DNA of 64,000 nucleotides from JAILLW01 sp045640525 (GTDB lineage Bacteria; Bacillota; Clostridia; Lachnospirales; Lachnospiraceae), in the NCBI GenBank assembly GCA_045640525.1, contig JAZUFE010000038.1, positions 9,790 to 73,789 on the forward strand, written 5' to 3'. The notes beneath the pieces were generated by a model. That model worked only from the letters and a program-made list of their open reading frames with translations. It did not search any database and was not told where the DNA came from. A program made the position numbers and the translations under genes. Shown here in pieces: positions 18,868 to 28,089 of this stretch (position 1 is its first letter; each line of letters begins with the position of its first letter).

Positions 18868-18939
18868 AAGCATACCACTAAGATGCGAATCACTTAATCC
18901 TTCGGCAATTGCCTACTGTGATGTCGTATAGGAATGCTT
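18868..18939 (+). promoter_or_regulatory. Structured rpmE leader RNA, candidate L31 autoregulatory element
   Basis: A long interrupted hairpin ends just upstream of the rpmE ribosome binding site. AAGCAT (18868-18873) pairs with ATGCTT (18934-18939). CC (18875-18876) pairs with GG (18931-18932). ATGCGAATCAC (18883-18893) pairs with GTGATgTCGTAT (18918-18929) with one G-U pair and one bulged G. The loop holds a self-complementary GGCAATTGCC (18904-18913). L31 leader motifs are known in Firmicutes, so feedback by L31 is a reasonable hypothesis. I did not check it against a covariance model. Confidence 0.55.
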
Positions 18940-18955
18940 CGGAATGGAGGAAAAT

Positions 18956-19162
18956 ATGAGAGAAGGAATTCATCCTGAGTATTATCAGGCAACAGTAACT
19001 TGTAACTGTGGTAACACTTTTACAACAGGTTCAACAAAGCAGGAAATCCACGTTGAAGTTTGTTCAAAGTGTCACTCATTCTACACAGGTCAGCAGAAGG
19101 CTGCAAGAGCCGATGGACGTATTGATAAGTTCAATAAGAAATACGGCGTAGAGAGCAAATAA
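18956..19162 (+). CDS. rpmE: 50S ribosomal protein L31
   Basis: A 68-residue ribosomal protein starting MREGIHPEYYQ, the usual L31 start. I prefer 18956 over an ATG at 18944 because GGAGG (18946-18950) would lie inside the longer version and is ideally spaced for 18956. Two Cys pairs, CNC and CSKC, indicate the zinc-binding (C+) form. It has its own promoter, a structured leader and a downstream terminator, so it is a single-gene unit. Confidence 0.97.
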   Translation: MREGIHPEYYQATVTCNCGNTFTTGSTKQEIHVEVCSKCHSFYTGQQKAARADGRIDKFNKKYGVESK

Positions 19163-19170
19163 GTTATCCT

Positions 19171-19200
19171 AAAGCTGAGGCGTATAACCTCAGCTTTATC
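19171..19200 (+). terminator. Terminator after rpmE
   Basis: AAAGCTGAGG (19171-19180) pairs perfectly with CCTCAGCTTT (19188-19197) around a 7-base loop, followed by ATCTTT. The T-tract is interrupted, so termination may be partial and the downstream genes may receive read-through. Confidence 0.75.
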
Positions 19201-19228
19201 TTTATAATCGGTATATTCGAGGAATAGT

Positions 19229-20227
19229 ATGGGTAGAAACAAAAAGAAAAGAAAAGCGCACTATTCGGGTATCGGTGGTCAGGCCGTACTTGAAGGTGTA
19301 ATGATGAAGAATAAGGATGATTACGCGATTGCAGTCAGAAAACCCGACGGAGAAATTGACGTTGATGTCGAGGTATATCATTCAATTCTTCACGGACATA
19401 AGATTAAAAATGTTCCCTTTATCAGAGGAATTTTCAATTTCATAGATTCGTTGGTTTTGGGAATGAAAGCAATTAATCATTCGGCTAAGTTTTATGAAGA
19501 CGATGAGGTATCACCGACCAAACTGGATCAGGCATTGGATAAAGTGTCAAAGGGCAAGGGTGACAGCATTTTGATGGGATTTACGACTGTAATTTCTATG
19601 GTAATTGCTATCGGTTTGTTTATCCTTCTTCCTTATTTTATTTCGAGATGGCTGGTTGAATACATACGTAATGATTCGTTGCTTGCAATCATTGAAGGTG
19701 CTGTGCGAATAATTATTTTCCTAGCATATATTATAGGAATATCTTTAATGAAGGATATTCACAGACTGTACCAATATCACGGAGCAGAACATAAATGCAT
19801 CAACTGTATCGAAAAGGGACGTCCGCTGACGGTTTCGAATGTTATGCGATCAAGCAGAATTCATAAGCGCTGCGGAACAAGCTTTCTGTTTTTGGTTATA
19901 CTGATAAGTGTTGTGCTGTTCTTCTTTATACGCGTAGACAACCCTCTTTACAGAGTATTGTTAAGACTTGCACTTGTTCCTGTTATTGCGGGAATCTCTT
20001 ATGAAATTATCAGAATTGCCGGAAGAAGCGACAATGTTTTGGTTCGTATTATATCCGCTCCGGGTATGTGGTTACAGCATGCTACAACCAAGGAACCGGA
20101 TGAGAGTATGATTGAAGTCGCAATCAAGTCCGTTGAGGCGGTTTTTGATTGGAAACAGTATTTGTTTGATGAATTCGGATACGAAGTAGACGATTCATGG
20201 TTGGATGATAAAAATGACGCTGAATGA
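19229..20227 (+). CDS. DUF1385 family membrane protein (YqhQ-like)
   Basis: A 332-residue protein beginning with a basic stretch and the family signature GIGGQAVLEGVMMKN. Three to four hydrophobic helices follow (about 110-140, 150-170, 225-245 and 250-265). Between them is the conserved segment YQYHGAEHKCINCIEKG, whose His and Cys residues suggest metal binding. Family function is not established to my knowledge. It overlaps the prmC start and is the first gene of the DUF1385-prmC-prfA run, a common arrangement in Clostridia. Confidence 0.92.
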   Translation: MGRNKKKRKAHYSGIGGQAVLEGVMMKNKDDYAIAVRKPDGEIDVDVEVYHSILHGHKIKNVPFIRGIFNFIDSLVLGMKAINHSAKFYEDDEVSPTKLDQALDKVSKGKGDSILMGFTTVISMVIAIGLFILLPYFISRWLVEYIRNDSLLAIIEGAVRIIIFLAYIIGISLMKDIHRLYQYHGAEHKCINCIEKGRPLTVSNVMRSSRIHKRCGTSFLFLVILISVVLFFFIRVDNPLYRVLLRLALVPVIAGISYEIIRIAGRSDNVLVRIISAPGMWLQHATTKEPDESMIEVAIKSVEAVFDWKQYLFDEFGYEVDDSWLDDKNDAE

Positions 20228-21080
20228 GGCATATTCATTCGGAACAGAATTATTGACCGGAGCCGGTATAGATGATGCGAAGTTGGATGCCGCACTTTTG
20301 CTTGAAGGTATTTGCGGTGTTAATCGTGGATATTTATTAGCGCACGGGGAACAGGAACTGAGCCTGATTTGCGATTCGCAGGATAAATATATAGAAGCGA
20401 TTCATAAGAGAAGTGAACGAATACCCTTGCAACATATTTTGGGGCACACTTCATTTATGGGACTTGAGTTTGAAGTTACTTCGGATGTGCTGATACCAAG
20501 ACCCGATACGGAAATACTTGTCGAAGAAGCGATGAAGGAAGTACATGACGGTATGGATATACTTGATATGTGCACAGGTTCGGGCTGCATTCTCATAAGC
20601 CTTCTGAATTATTCCAATGCCTGCTACGGAGTGGGTGTTGATATTTCACCTAAAGCATTGCAACTGGCAAGAAAGAACGCGGACAATATTTTGAAGCGCG
20701 GAACGGACATAACGTACGATTTCATCGAATCGGACCTTTTTGGTAACGTTGAGGGATTGTTTGATGTGATTGTTTCCAATCCGCCATATATTTGTACTGA
20801 AACAATCGGCGAACTTGAACCCGAAGTCAGGGAACACGATCCGTTGATTGCTTTAGACGGTGGCGAGGACGGCTTGTATTTTTATCGAAAAATAATCAAT
20901 GAAGCGCCTGATCATCTTAAACTTGGGGGCTCGATTCTTTTCGAAATAGGATGCGACCAGGCAACTGAGATTTCTAAGTTGTTGCAAGACGGTGGATTTG
21001 ACAATATAGAGGTAGTCAAGGATTATGCCGGTCTGGATCGTGTTGTTAAAGCAAGGAGAAAGATATGTTTGACAAATTAG
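20205..21080 (+). CDS. prmC: Release factor glutamine N5-methyltransferase
   Basis: A 291-residue class I methyltransferase that modifies the Gln of the GGQ motif in release factors. It has an N-terminal helical domain, an AdoMet-binding motif DMCTGSGCILISL, and the catalytic NPPY motif near residue 192, followed by EPEVREHDPLIALDGGEDGL. The start at 20205 lies inside the DUF1385 gene; the ATG at 20214 is an equally possible start. Its substrate RF1 is encoded next, overlapping by 16 bases. Confidence 0.96.
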   Translation: MIKMTLNEAYSFGTELLTGAGIDDAKLDAALLLEGICGVNRGYLLAHGEQELSLICDSQDKYIEAIHKRSERIPLQHILGHTSFMGLEFEVTSDVLIPRPDTEILVEEAMKEVHDGMDILDMCTGSGCILISLLNYSNACYGVGVDISPKALQLARKNADNILKRGTDITYDFIESDLFGNVEGLFDVIVSNPPYICTETIGELEPEVREHDPLIALDGGEDGLYFYRKIINEAPDHLKLGGSILFEIGCDQATEISKLLQDGGFDNIEVVKDYAGLDRVVKARRKICLTN

Positions 21081-22138
21081 AGGATTTATTAATCAGATAT
21101 GAAGAGATTATGGGTGAACTTGCAGAACCCGGAGTTGCCGATAATCAGGAAAGATTCAGAAAGCTTATGAAAGAGCAGGCTAATTTAACTCCTCTTGTTG
21201 AAGCTTATAATGAATATAAAAAATGTAACCAAGACGTTGAAGATTCTTTGGCAATGCTTGATGAAGAGAGTGATCCGGAAATGAAGGAGATGCTCAAAGA
21301 AGAACTTAGCAATGCCAAAAGCAGAATTGAAGAACTCGAGAAAGAACTTAAAATACTTCTGCTTCCAAAGGACCCCAATGATGATAAGAACGTTATGGTA
21401 GAACTCAGGGCGGGTGCCGGCGGTGATGAAGCTGCTTTGTTTACCGCAGAAATATACAGAATGTATGTGCATTATGCGGAGAGCAAGGGCTGGAGAACGG
21501 AGCTGATTGAGTGCGATGAAATCGGTATCGGCGGCATGAAATCTGCGACCTTCATGATAACCGGTGACGGAGCCTATTCGGTTATGAAATACGAGTCCGG
21601 TGTTCACAGGGTACAGCGTGTGCCGGAAACGGAGTCGGGCGGAAGAATCCATACATCCACAATGTCGGTTGCGGTTATGCCCGAGGCTGAGGATGTTGAT
21701 GTAGAAATTAATGAAAAAGATATACGTATTGATGTAATGAGAGCTTCGGGAAACGGCGGTCAGTGTGTCAATACAACCGACTCGGCTGTAAGATTAACCC
21801 ACTATCCGACAGGAATAGTAATCTATTCGCAGACGGAGAAGGATCAGCGCCAGAATAAGGAGAAGGCTTTTGCACTGCTTCGTACCAAACTGTACGATTT
21901 GGCATGTCAGGAAGCTCACGATGCAGAGGCGGAACTTCGAAAGAGTCAGATCGGAACAGGCGACCGTTCCGAAAAAATCAGAACATACAATTTCCCGCAA
22001 GGACGTGTGACCGATCACAGAATCAACCTGACGTTGTATAAGCTTGATAAAGTTATGAACGGAGATATTCAGGAGATTATAGATGCATGTATAACTGCCG
22101 ATCAGGCAGCCAAACTTGCCAAGATGAACGAAGATTAA
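21065..22138 (+). CDS. prfA: Peptide chain release factor 1
   Basis: A 357-residue class I release factor reading UAA and UAG. The GGQ motif (SGNGGQCVNTTDSA) is near residue 230 and triggers peptidyl-tRNA hydrolysis. The stop-codon recognition tripeptide is PET (RVPETESGGRIHTS) in place of the E. coli PAT. The N-terminal helical domain and C-terminal tail have normal lengths. AAGGAGA precedes the ATG, within the end of prmC. A strong terminator follows. Confidence 0.97.
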   Translation: MFDKLEDLLIRYEEIMGELAEPGVADNQERFRKLMKEQANLTPLVEAYNEYKKCNQDVEDSLAMLDEESDPEMKEMLKEELSNAKSRIEELEKELKILLLPKDPNDDKNVMVELRAGAGGDEAALFTAEIYRMYVHYAESKGWRTELIECDEIGIGGMKSATFMITGDGAYSVMKYESGVHRVQRVPETESGGRIHTSTMSVAVMPEAEDVDVEINEKDIRIDVMRASGNGGQCVNTTDSAVRLTHYPTGIVIYSQTEKDQRQNKEKAFALLRTKLYDLACQEAHDAEAELRKSQIGTGDRSEKIRTYNFPQGRVTDHRINLTLYKLDKVMNGDIQEIIDACITADQAAKLAKMNED

Positions 22139-22158
22139 ACCAAAAGGAATAAGGTTTA

Positions 22159-22197
22159 CATAAATGCTGTTTGCTTATTGCAAACAGCATTTATTTT
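22159..22197 (+). terminator. Terminator after prfA
   Basis: A perfect 15-base stem ATAAATGCTGTTTGC / GCAAACAGCATTTAT with a 5-base loop, running into TTTTTAG. It ends the DUF1385-prmC-prfA unit. Confidence 0.92.
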
Positions 22198-22206
22198 TAG
22201 TAAAAT
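22178..22206 (+). promoter_or_regulatory. Candidate promoter for the DUF342/FapA gene
   Basis: TTGCAA (22178-22183) and TAAAAT (22201-22206) are 17 bases apart. The -35 lies in the 3' arm of the prfA terminator, a common back-to-back arrangement. This predicts a leader of about 40 bases to the ATG at 22254. Confidence 0.45.
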
Positions 22207-22253
22207 ATATCTTAGATTTTTGTGTGTTTCACTATGTTTTGAGGGGAATTCGG

Positions 22254-24449
22254 ATGACGGTTAAAGAAAAAGAAACCTTCTTGATGCAAGGTTTCACCGA
22301 AGCTCAAATTGAAGAAATAGATCTTGGAATGAATGCCGGACTTCCTGTTGAGGTTTATGCCAACAAGGCATTAATGTCACAGCAGATGTATCAGATCAGA
22401 TTGGGATTGAAGGCAGGCGTTGAAATGTCGCCGTATGCACGTCCGGAGTATGACTGGTTCCAACTTGAGGAAATCCGTAAAGGCCTTGAACAAAGACTTA
22501 ACGTTTCTGTGTATGATTCTGTTGAACTTGAATCCAGAAAGATGCACGAGATGCGTGTAGGTCTTGAAAACGGAATCGATATGTCCGATTTCTTGAAATA
22601 TGAAGCGGATATAATGAAAGCTGTACGAAAAAGTCTTCTTTCACATGTTGATGTTACATCATATGTTGAGCAAGGCTACAATGCCGATCAAATAGAAGCA
22701 ATCAGGGAAGCCCTGGAAGAGGGAATCGATATCCCACAGTATCTTAATAAAGAGTTTTATGGTGTGTCGATTCGCGAAATTACCGAAGGGTTGAAAGAAA
22801 ATTTAGATGTTGAAGAATATGCCAAGCCTTGCTACTGTTGGGCTCAAATGCATGAAATAAGGCTTGGGCTTATTTCCCAGGTGGATGTGTCTTATTATAA
22901 ATCTCCGCTTTATGATCGTTATCAAATGGAACAAATCCGATTGGGATTGGAGAGCGGACTCGAAGTTGATGAGTATTCCTCATTTATTTATCCGCCGGGA
23001 GAGATGAGGCGAATTCGACAGGAACTGGAGAACAGAAGCTCCGGAATGGTCGAAGATATTTCCGAGGAAGAAAAGAAGGAGATGAACCGTGACGGTATTC
23101 TGATAACCATATCTCCCGACAAGATGACAGCATTTATTAAGGTCAGCAAGGAAGTATTCGGCAAGATTGCCCGTAAAGATATATTGCGTTCGCTCAGAGT
23201 TATGGGAATTACACAGAATATCGACCCTCGTATGGTTGATAATCTTTTGGCAGGCAGACATCTTGGCGAACTGGTTCAGATTGCAACGGGTAAACTTCCG
23301 ATAGACGGTGAAGACGGATACTATGAGTTTTTCATTGATACCAAAAAAGTCAGAGCTCCCAAAATGAATCCGGACGGTTCTGTTGACTATCAGAATATAG
23401 AGTGGTACGAGCAGGTTAAAAAGGGACAGAAATTAGCATATTATCATTCCGCGGGAAAGGGAGAAGCCGGTCATACGGTTGTCGGAGAGAGAATACCATC
23501 CAAGCGAGGCAAAGAAAAGATGGCGCTTCGCGGTAAGGGAATAGTAATTTCCGAAGATAAAAAAACCTATTATGCAGATGTGGACGGTAAGGTTGATTTC
23601 GATGGCGGTACACATCTTAATGTTTCGCAGATTCTTATGCTAAAGGATGTTAATCCGGCAACTACCGGAAATATTAAGTTTGAAGGTAATGTTATTATTG
23701 CAGGCAGCATAAGCAATGGGGTCACGGTTGATGCCGGAGGCGATGTTATCGTGGATGGATTCGTCGAATACTGCACAATCAATGCCAGGGGAGACGTTAT
23801 TCTCAAAAAGGGTGTTAACGGTGCAGGCAAAGGAATTATCAATGCGATGGGTTCGGTTGAAGGTAAATTCTTTGAATCCGTAAATGTTAAAGCCGGCAAA
23901 AATATAAAGGTAAATTATTGTCTTAATTCAAATATATATTCGGAAGAGACAATTGATATAGTAGGTAATAAAGGATTGATTCTGGGAGGAACGGCTTTTG
24001 CATCACAGGCAATTAATGTAAGCAATGTGGGAAATGACCTTGGAGTCAGAAGTACAATTAAGCTCGGCGTTTCGGAAGCCATGCTCAAAGAACAGAAACG
24101 TTTGGAAAATGCCTCAGTGGAGCTTAATAACAAACTGATAGTTCTGTTAAAAGGCCAAAAAGATTTTCAGGATAAATATCCTGCAGAAATAAGAAATGCC
24201 ATGGAAATGTATATAAAGATAGAAAATGCAATATATACATTGAAAAAGGAAGAAGCCGAACTAAAAGAAGCAAGAGACGAACTGCTTGTTCAGATTGCCG
24301 GAACATCGGATTCCATGATGAATGTTTCGGGTACTTTGTATGACAATATTGTTATAGAAATAGACGGCAAGAGAACAATTTCAACCCTGTCGCATAATGT
24401 TACCATCAAGAAGGTTGAAGAGAGAGTCGGAATTTACAGAAACAGTTAG
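22254..24449 (+). CDS. FapA/DUF342 protein with N-terminal 26-residue repeats
   Basis: A 731-residue protein. The start at 22254 (MTVKEKETFL) has GAGGGG upstream; an in-frame ATG at 22164 lies inside the terminator hairpin and is rejected. Residues 18-264 are nine tandem repeats of about 26 residues. Residues about 275-620 match the DUF342/FapA pattern: a charged N-domain, then glycine-spaced beta-solenoid turns (GNVIIAGSISNGVTVDAGGD). Residues about 625-690 are a coiled coil. Some FapA proteins are linked to signalling or envelope roles, but this one's function is unknown. The HD-GYP gene follows after 24 bases. Confidence 0.85.
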   Translation: MTVKEKETFLMQGFTEAQIEEIDLGMNAGLPVEVYANKALMSQQMYQIRLGLKAGVEMSPYARPEYDWFQLEEIRKGLEQRLNVSVYDSVELESRKMHEMRVGLENGIDMSDFLKYEADIMKAVRKSLLSHVDVTSYVEQGYNADQIEAIREALEEGIDIPQYLNKEFYGVSIREITEGLKENLDVEEYAKPCYCWAQMHEIRLGLISQVDVSYYKSPLYDRYQMEQIRLGLESGLEVDEYSSFIYPPGEMRRIRQELENRSSGMVEDISEEEKKEMNRDGILITISPDKMTAFIKVSKEVFGKIARKDILRSLRVMGITQNIDPRMVDNLLAGRHLGELVQIATGKLPIDGEDGYYEFFIDTKKVRAPKMNPDGSVDYQNIEWYEQVKKGQKLAYYHSAGKGEAGHTVVGERIPSKRGKEKMALRGKGIVISEDKKTYYADVDGKVDFDGGTHLNVSQILMLKDVNPATTGNIKFEGNVIIAGSISNGVTVDAGGDVIVDGFVEYCTINARGDVILKKGVNGAGKGIINAMGSVEGKFFESVNVKAGKNIKVNYCLNSNIYSEETIDIVGNKGLILGGTAFASQAINVSNVGNDLGVRSTIKLGVSEAMLKEQKRLENASVELNNKLIVLLKGQKDFQDKYPAEIRNAMEMYIKIENAIYTLKKEEAELKEARDELLVQIAGTSDSMMNVSGTLYDNIVIEIDGKRTISTLSHNVTIKKVEERVGIYRNS
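22305..23045 (+). repeat. Nine 78-base coding repeats in the DUF342/FapA gene
   Basis: Tandem 26-residue units plus a final half unit. The consensus is Q-[MI]-x-x-I-R-x-G-L-x-x-G-x-[DE]-V-x-x-Y-x-x-x-x-Y. Examples are QMYQIRLGLKAGVEM, QLEEIRKGLEQRLNV and QMEQIRLGLESGLEV. One register shift of two residues falls after the fourth unit. The units are divergent at the DNA level, so this is an old protein repeat and not a recent tandem expansion. Confidence 0.85.
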
Positions 24450-24473
24450 CATACACTTCCGGAGGGGGATAAG

Positions 24474-25565
24474 ATGCGCGATAAGATATTAATAGCTGAT
24501 TCAAATGAAGCCAACAGAGAAATACTGGTTGAATTGTTTGAAGAAGATTATAAGGTGATAGAAGCCGAAACAGGAGAACAGGTTATTGACATATTCAGAC
24601 GTGAGCATGATAACTTAAGTGCTGTTATTATGGACTATTCATATCCGGATATGGAAGGAACCGCTGTCTTGGAAGCTACCAATAACAGTGATTGGTTTGA
24701 CAGTTTCCCCATAATGGTGCTTTCGGAAGATTCATCTTTCAAAGCCGAAAAGTCGGCTTATAAGGCCGGAGCGATGGATTTTAGTCGTAAGCCTTTTGAC
24801 TCTGCATTGGTTAAAAAGCGTCTTGAAAAGCTTGCCGAGTTATACGCTGCCAAGGAGAAGCTTTCTTCGATGGGAAGTGCATCGAGCCCTGCTTCGGTTG
24901 GAAATTATTCGGCAGATGCGCAGATTCTGCTCGACAGATATGAGAAGCTTATTGAGCTGATGGGTGATATGACGGAGTTTAAGAATCCCGAAAGTCATTC
25001 TCATGTGAAGAGAGTTAAAGGACTTACCAAAATTCTTGCGGAAGGAATGGCCAAAATGTATCCGGAATATAATTTGGATGCACAGACGATACGTGATATT
25101 ACTACGGCAAGTGCATTGCATGATATAGGCAAAATTGCAATTCCCGATACGGTATTGCTCAAACCCGGAAGACTTACGGATGAAGAGTATGAATATATGA
25201 AGTCACATCCGTTAAGAGGAGTTGAAATACTGGATGCCATAGAAGGCGTGTGGGACGAAAAGTTTGATAAAGTAGTAAGAGAGGTTGTAAGATCCCATCA
25301 TGAGAAGTATGATGGCGGAGGATATCCTGAAGGATTAAAGGGTGATGAAATACCTGTCGGAGCACAAATAGTTGCCCTGGCCGATACATATGATGCATTG
25401 GTTAATGACAGAATATATAAAAAGGCGTATCCTAAGGATGTTGCATTTAACAAGATTAACATGGGAGATTGCGGTATCTTTCCCCCTAAGATTCTTGAGT
25501 GTTTCAAGGTTTGTCGTGAGCGCATGGAAGCATGGGAGAATGACGAATTGGATCTTGGAATATAA
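24474..25565 (+). CDS. Response regulator with HD-GYP domain, probable c-di-GMP phosphodiesterase
   Basis: A 363-residue two-domain protein. The N-terminal receiver domain (1-120) has the phosphoacceptor Asp in VIMDYSYPDMEGT and the conserved Lys in SRKPFD. The C-terminal HD-GYP domain (about 165-350) has HDIGKIAIPD, then SHHEKYDGGGYPEGLKG and ALADTYDALVNDR, so both metal-binding and GYP residues are present. Family members hydrolyse c-di-GMP to GMP. GGAGGGGG precedes the ATG. No partner histidine kinase is nearby. Placement after the FapA-like gene suggests a joint role. Confidence 0.92.
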   Translation: MRDKILIADSNEANREILVELFEEDYKVIEAETGEQVIDIFRREHDNLSAVIMDYSYPDMEGTAVLEATNNSDWFDSFPIMVLSEDSSFKAEKSAYKAGAMDFSRKPFDSALVKKRLEKLAELYAAKEKLSSMGSASSPASVGNYSADAQILLDRYEKLIELMGDMTEFKNPESHSHVKRVKGLTKILAEGMAKMYPEYNLDAQTIRDITTASALHDIGKIAIPDTVLLKPGRLTDEEYEYMKSHPLRGVEILDAIEGVWDEKFDKVVREVVRSHHEKYDGGGYPEGLKGDEIPVGAQIVALADTYDALVNDRIYKKAYPKDVAFNKINMGDCGIFPPKILECFKVCRERMEAWENDELDLGI

Positions 25566-25600
25566 TGAATAGATAATATTATTTTGGAGGCAAATATACA

Positions 25601-27364
25601 ATGGTTCAGTCAAGAACACACAATTGTAATGAATTAAGATTGGAGGATGTGAATAAGGAAGTCACACTGGCGGGATTTTATGATAATATGCGTCAGGTAT
25701 CCAAAAATCTTGGTTTTTTACAGTTAAGAGATTTTTATGGTATTACACAAATCGTTATTGAAAATGAGGAAATGATGGCTAAACTCGACGGGGTTAATAA
25801 TGAATCCACATTATCCATATCGGGTGTTGTAAGAGAGCGTTCATCAAAGAACGGCAAAATAGCAACGGGTGATATAGAAGTGGTTCCGTCGGATATTAAA
25901 GTACTTGGAAAGTGCCGATATAATGAATTGCCGTTTGAAATTAACAGGTCCAAAGAAGCAGATGAGGCTACAAGATTAAAATACAGATATCTCGATCTTC
26001 GTAATCCTCAGGTTAAGGACAGAATCGTATTGCGCTCAAAGATAGTTGCCGAACTTAGAAAAGCAATGACTGAGCATGACTTTTTGGAAATTACGACTCC
26101 GATTCTTACGTGTTCTTCTCCGGAAGGCGCAAGAGATTATCTTGTTCCGTCAAGAAATCATCCTGGTAAGTTCTATGCACTTCCTCAGGCACCTCAGCAA
26201 TTTAAACAGTTGCTGATGACTTCGGGATTTGACAGATATTTTCAGGTAGCTCCCTGCTTTAGAGATGAGGATGCCAGAGCAGACAGATCTCCCGGTGAAT
26301 TCTATCAGCTTGATATGGAAATGGCATTTGCAACTCAGGAAGATGTATTTGGCGTAATAGAAGATGTACTTCCTCCTGTGTTTGCCAAATACGGTGTATA
26401 TAAAGAAGCATCAAAGGCTCCTTTCGTGAGAATACCTTATACGGAAGCCATGGAAAAGTATGGTTCCGATAAGCCGGATTTGAGAATTGACTTAACGGTT
26501 GAAGACGTTACGGACTTGATGAAGGACGTTGAATTCGGTCCCTTTGCAGGTAATGAAGTTAAGGCTGTTAAGGTATCGGATTTCAAACTTACCCGTAAGC
26601 AGATTGACAAGATTACAGAGGACGTTGAGATTCAGTCAGGTGCCAAGACATATTGGTTCAGACTTGATGAGAACGGAGAAATTGTCGGAGGCATATCAAA
26701 GTTCCTCCAGGATAAGAAGGATGAGGTTATTAAGTCACTTGGCCTGAATAAGGGTGATTTTGTAGGTTTATCTGCAGGCAAGCATTTGGAAGCGTTGAAA
26801 ACGGCAGGTGTTCTTCGTAAGTTCCTCGGAGCAAACTGTGAGGGACACATGAAGGAGAACTGCTATGAGTTCTGCTGGATAGTGGATTTCCCTATGTATG
26901 AAATAGGTGAAGAATCAGGAGAACTTGAATTCTGTCATAATCCGTTCTCAATGCCTCAGGGCGGAATGGATGCATTGAATAATCAGGATCCTCTTGAAAT
27001 ATTGGCATACCAGTACGATTTGGTAGTTAACGGCGTTGAGCTTTCTTCGGGTGCTGTGCGTAATCATGATCCTGAAATCATGGTTAAGGCATTCTCGATA
27101 GTAGGATTGGGAGAAGATGATGTTAAGGCCAAATTCCCTGCTATGTATAATGCATTCTGTTACGGGGCACCTCCGCATGCCGGAATTGCTCCCGGAGTTG
27201 ATCGTATGGTTATGCTCATTGCAGGTGAAGAAAGCATCAGAGAGATTATCCCGTTCCCGATGAACAAGACGGCAATGGATGTTATGATGGGAGCACCTTC
27301 GCAAGTAGATCCGAAACAACTTGCTGATGTTCATATTAAGATTGATATGCCAAAGGAATCATAA
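25601..27364 (+). CDS. aspS: Aspartyl-tRNA synthetase
   Basis: A 587-residue class II synthetase of the bacterial type. It has an N-terminal OB anticodon-binding domain (about 1-110), motif 2 around FRDEDARADRSPGEFYQLD, the bacterial GAD insertion domain, and motif 3 around GIAPGVDRMVMLIAG. Length is as expected. The SD TTGGAGG lies 9 bases before the ATG. Its stop overlaps the birA start (TAATG). Confidence 0.97.
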   Translation: MVQSRTHNCNELRLEDVNKEVTLAGFYDNMRQVSKNLGFLQLRDFYGITQIVIENEEMMAKLDGVNNESTLSISGVVRERSSKNGKIATGDIEVVPSDIKVLGKCRYNELPFEINRSKEADEATRLKYRYLDLRNPQVKDRIVLRSKIVAELRKAMTEHDFLEITTPILTCSSPEGARDYLVPSRNHPGKFYALPQAPQQFKQLLMTSGFDRYFQVAPCFRDEDARADRSPGEFYQLDMEMAFATQEDVFGVIEDVLPPVFAKYGVYKEASKAPFVRIPYTEAMEKYGSDKPDLRIDLTVEDVTDLMKDVEFGPFAGNEVKAVKVSDFKLTRKQIDKITEDVEIQSGAKTYWFRLDENGEIVGGISKFLQDKKDEVIKSLGLNKGDFVGLSAGKHLEALKTAGVLRKFLGANCEGHMKENCYEFCWIVDFPMYEIGEESGELEFCHNPFSMPQGGMDALNNQDPLEILAYQYDLVVNGVELSSGAVRNHDPEIMVKAFSIVGLGEDDVKAKFPAMYNAFCYGAPPHAGIAPGVDRMVMLIAGEESIREIIPFPMNKTAMDVMMGAPSQVDPKQLADVHIKIDMPKES

Positions 27365-28089
27365 TGGAAATAATTTTCAAAGACAGTGTTTCTTCGACGA
27401 ATGATATTCTTTATCGAGAACATCCTTCGGAAGATACGGCACTGGTCGCCTTTAGCCAGACTCAGGGTAAAGGCAGGAAGGGAAGGCAGTTTTACTCGCC
27501 ATCCGACACAGGTTTATATATGTCTGTTATATTGCATCCTGACTGTATAGTTCAGGATGCAATTAAGTTAACCACAATTATGGCGGTCGCATCATGTAGG
27601 GCTCTTGAGAGGTATAGTACCCAAACCGTAGGGATTAAGTGGGTTAACGATCTGTATTGCAATGATAAAAAGATAGCCGGAATACTGACGGAGTGTTCGG
27701 CGAATATTGTTAATCAAAAACCGGATTATGTGGTTGTCGGAATCGGGGTGAATGTTTATCCTCCAAAGGACGGATTTCCGGAGGACATCGCAAAGAAGGC
27801 GGGTTCACTCTTGGAAACAAGTTACAATGCAGACATGAGAAGGGATATTGCACGAAGCATACTACAAGAATTTGAAAGTATGTACGAAACCTTCCCCAAT
27901 ACCGCGTATGAGAGAGAGTATATTGAAAGGTCCGTATTAATCGGTCGCAAGGTTCAAATAGTAGGTAGAGACGTAGTGACGGTTATTGGAATCGATGATA
28001 ATCTTGGATTGAAAGTGAAAGATTCGAATGAAAAAGTGATTACGCTTACGGCAGGCGAAGTTAGCCTGAACTTGAATAACAATGAATAA
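27364..28089 (+). CDS. birA: Biotin--[acetyl-CoA-carboxylase] ligase, HTH-less
   Basis: A 241-residue biotin protein ligase that attaches biotin to carboxylase subunits. Visible motifs are the substrate-entry SSTNDILY, the biotinyl-AMP loop GKGRKGRQFYSPSDTGLYMS, and KWVNDLYCNDKKIAGILTE with the catalytic Lys. The small SH3-like C-domain is present. There is no N-terminal winged-helix domain, so it should not be a DNA-binding repressor like E. coli BirA. It overlaps aspS by one base and the next gene by eight. Confidence 0.93.
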   Translation: MEIIFKDSVSSTNDILYREHPSEDTALVAFSQTQGKGRKGRQFYSPSDTGLYMSVILHPDCIVQDAIKLTTIMAVASCRALERYSTQTVGIKWVNDLYCNDKKIAGILTECSANIVNQKPDYVVVGIGVNVYPPKDGFPEDIAKKAGSLLETSYNADMRRDIARSILQEFESMYETFPNTAYEREYIERSVLIGRKVQIVGRDVVTVIGIDDNLGLKVKDSNEKVITLTAGEVSLNLNNNE

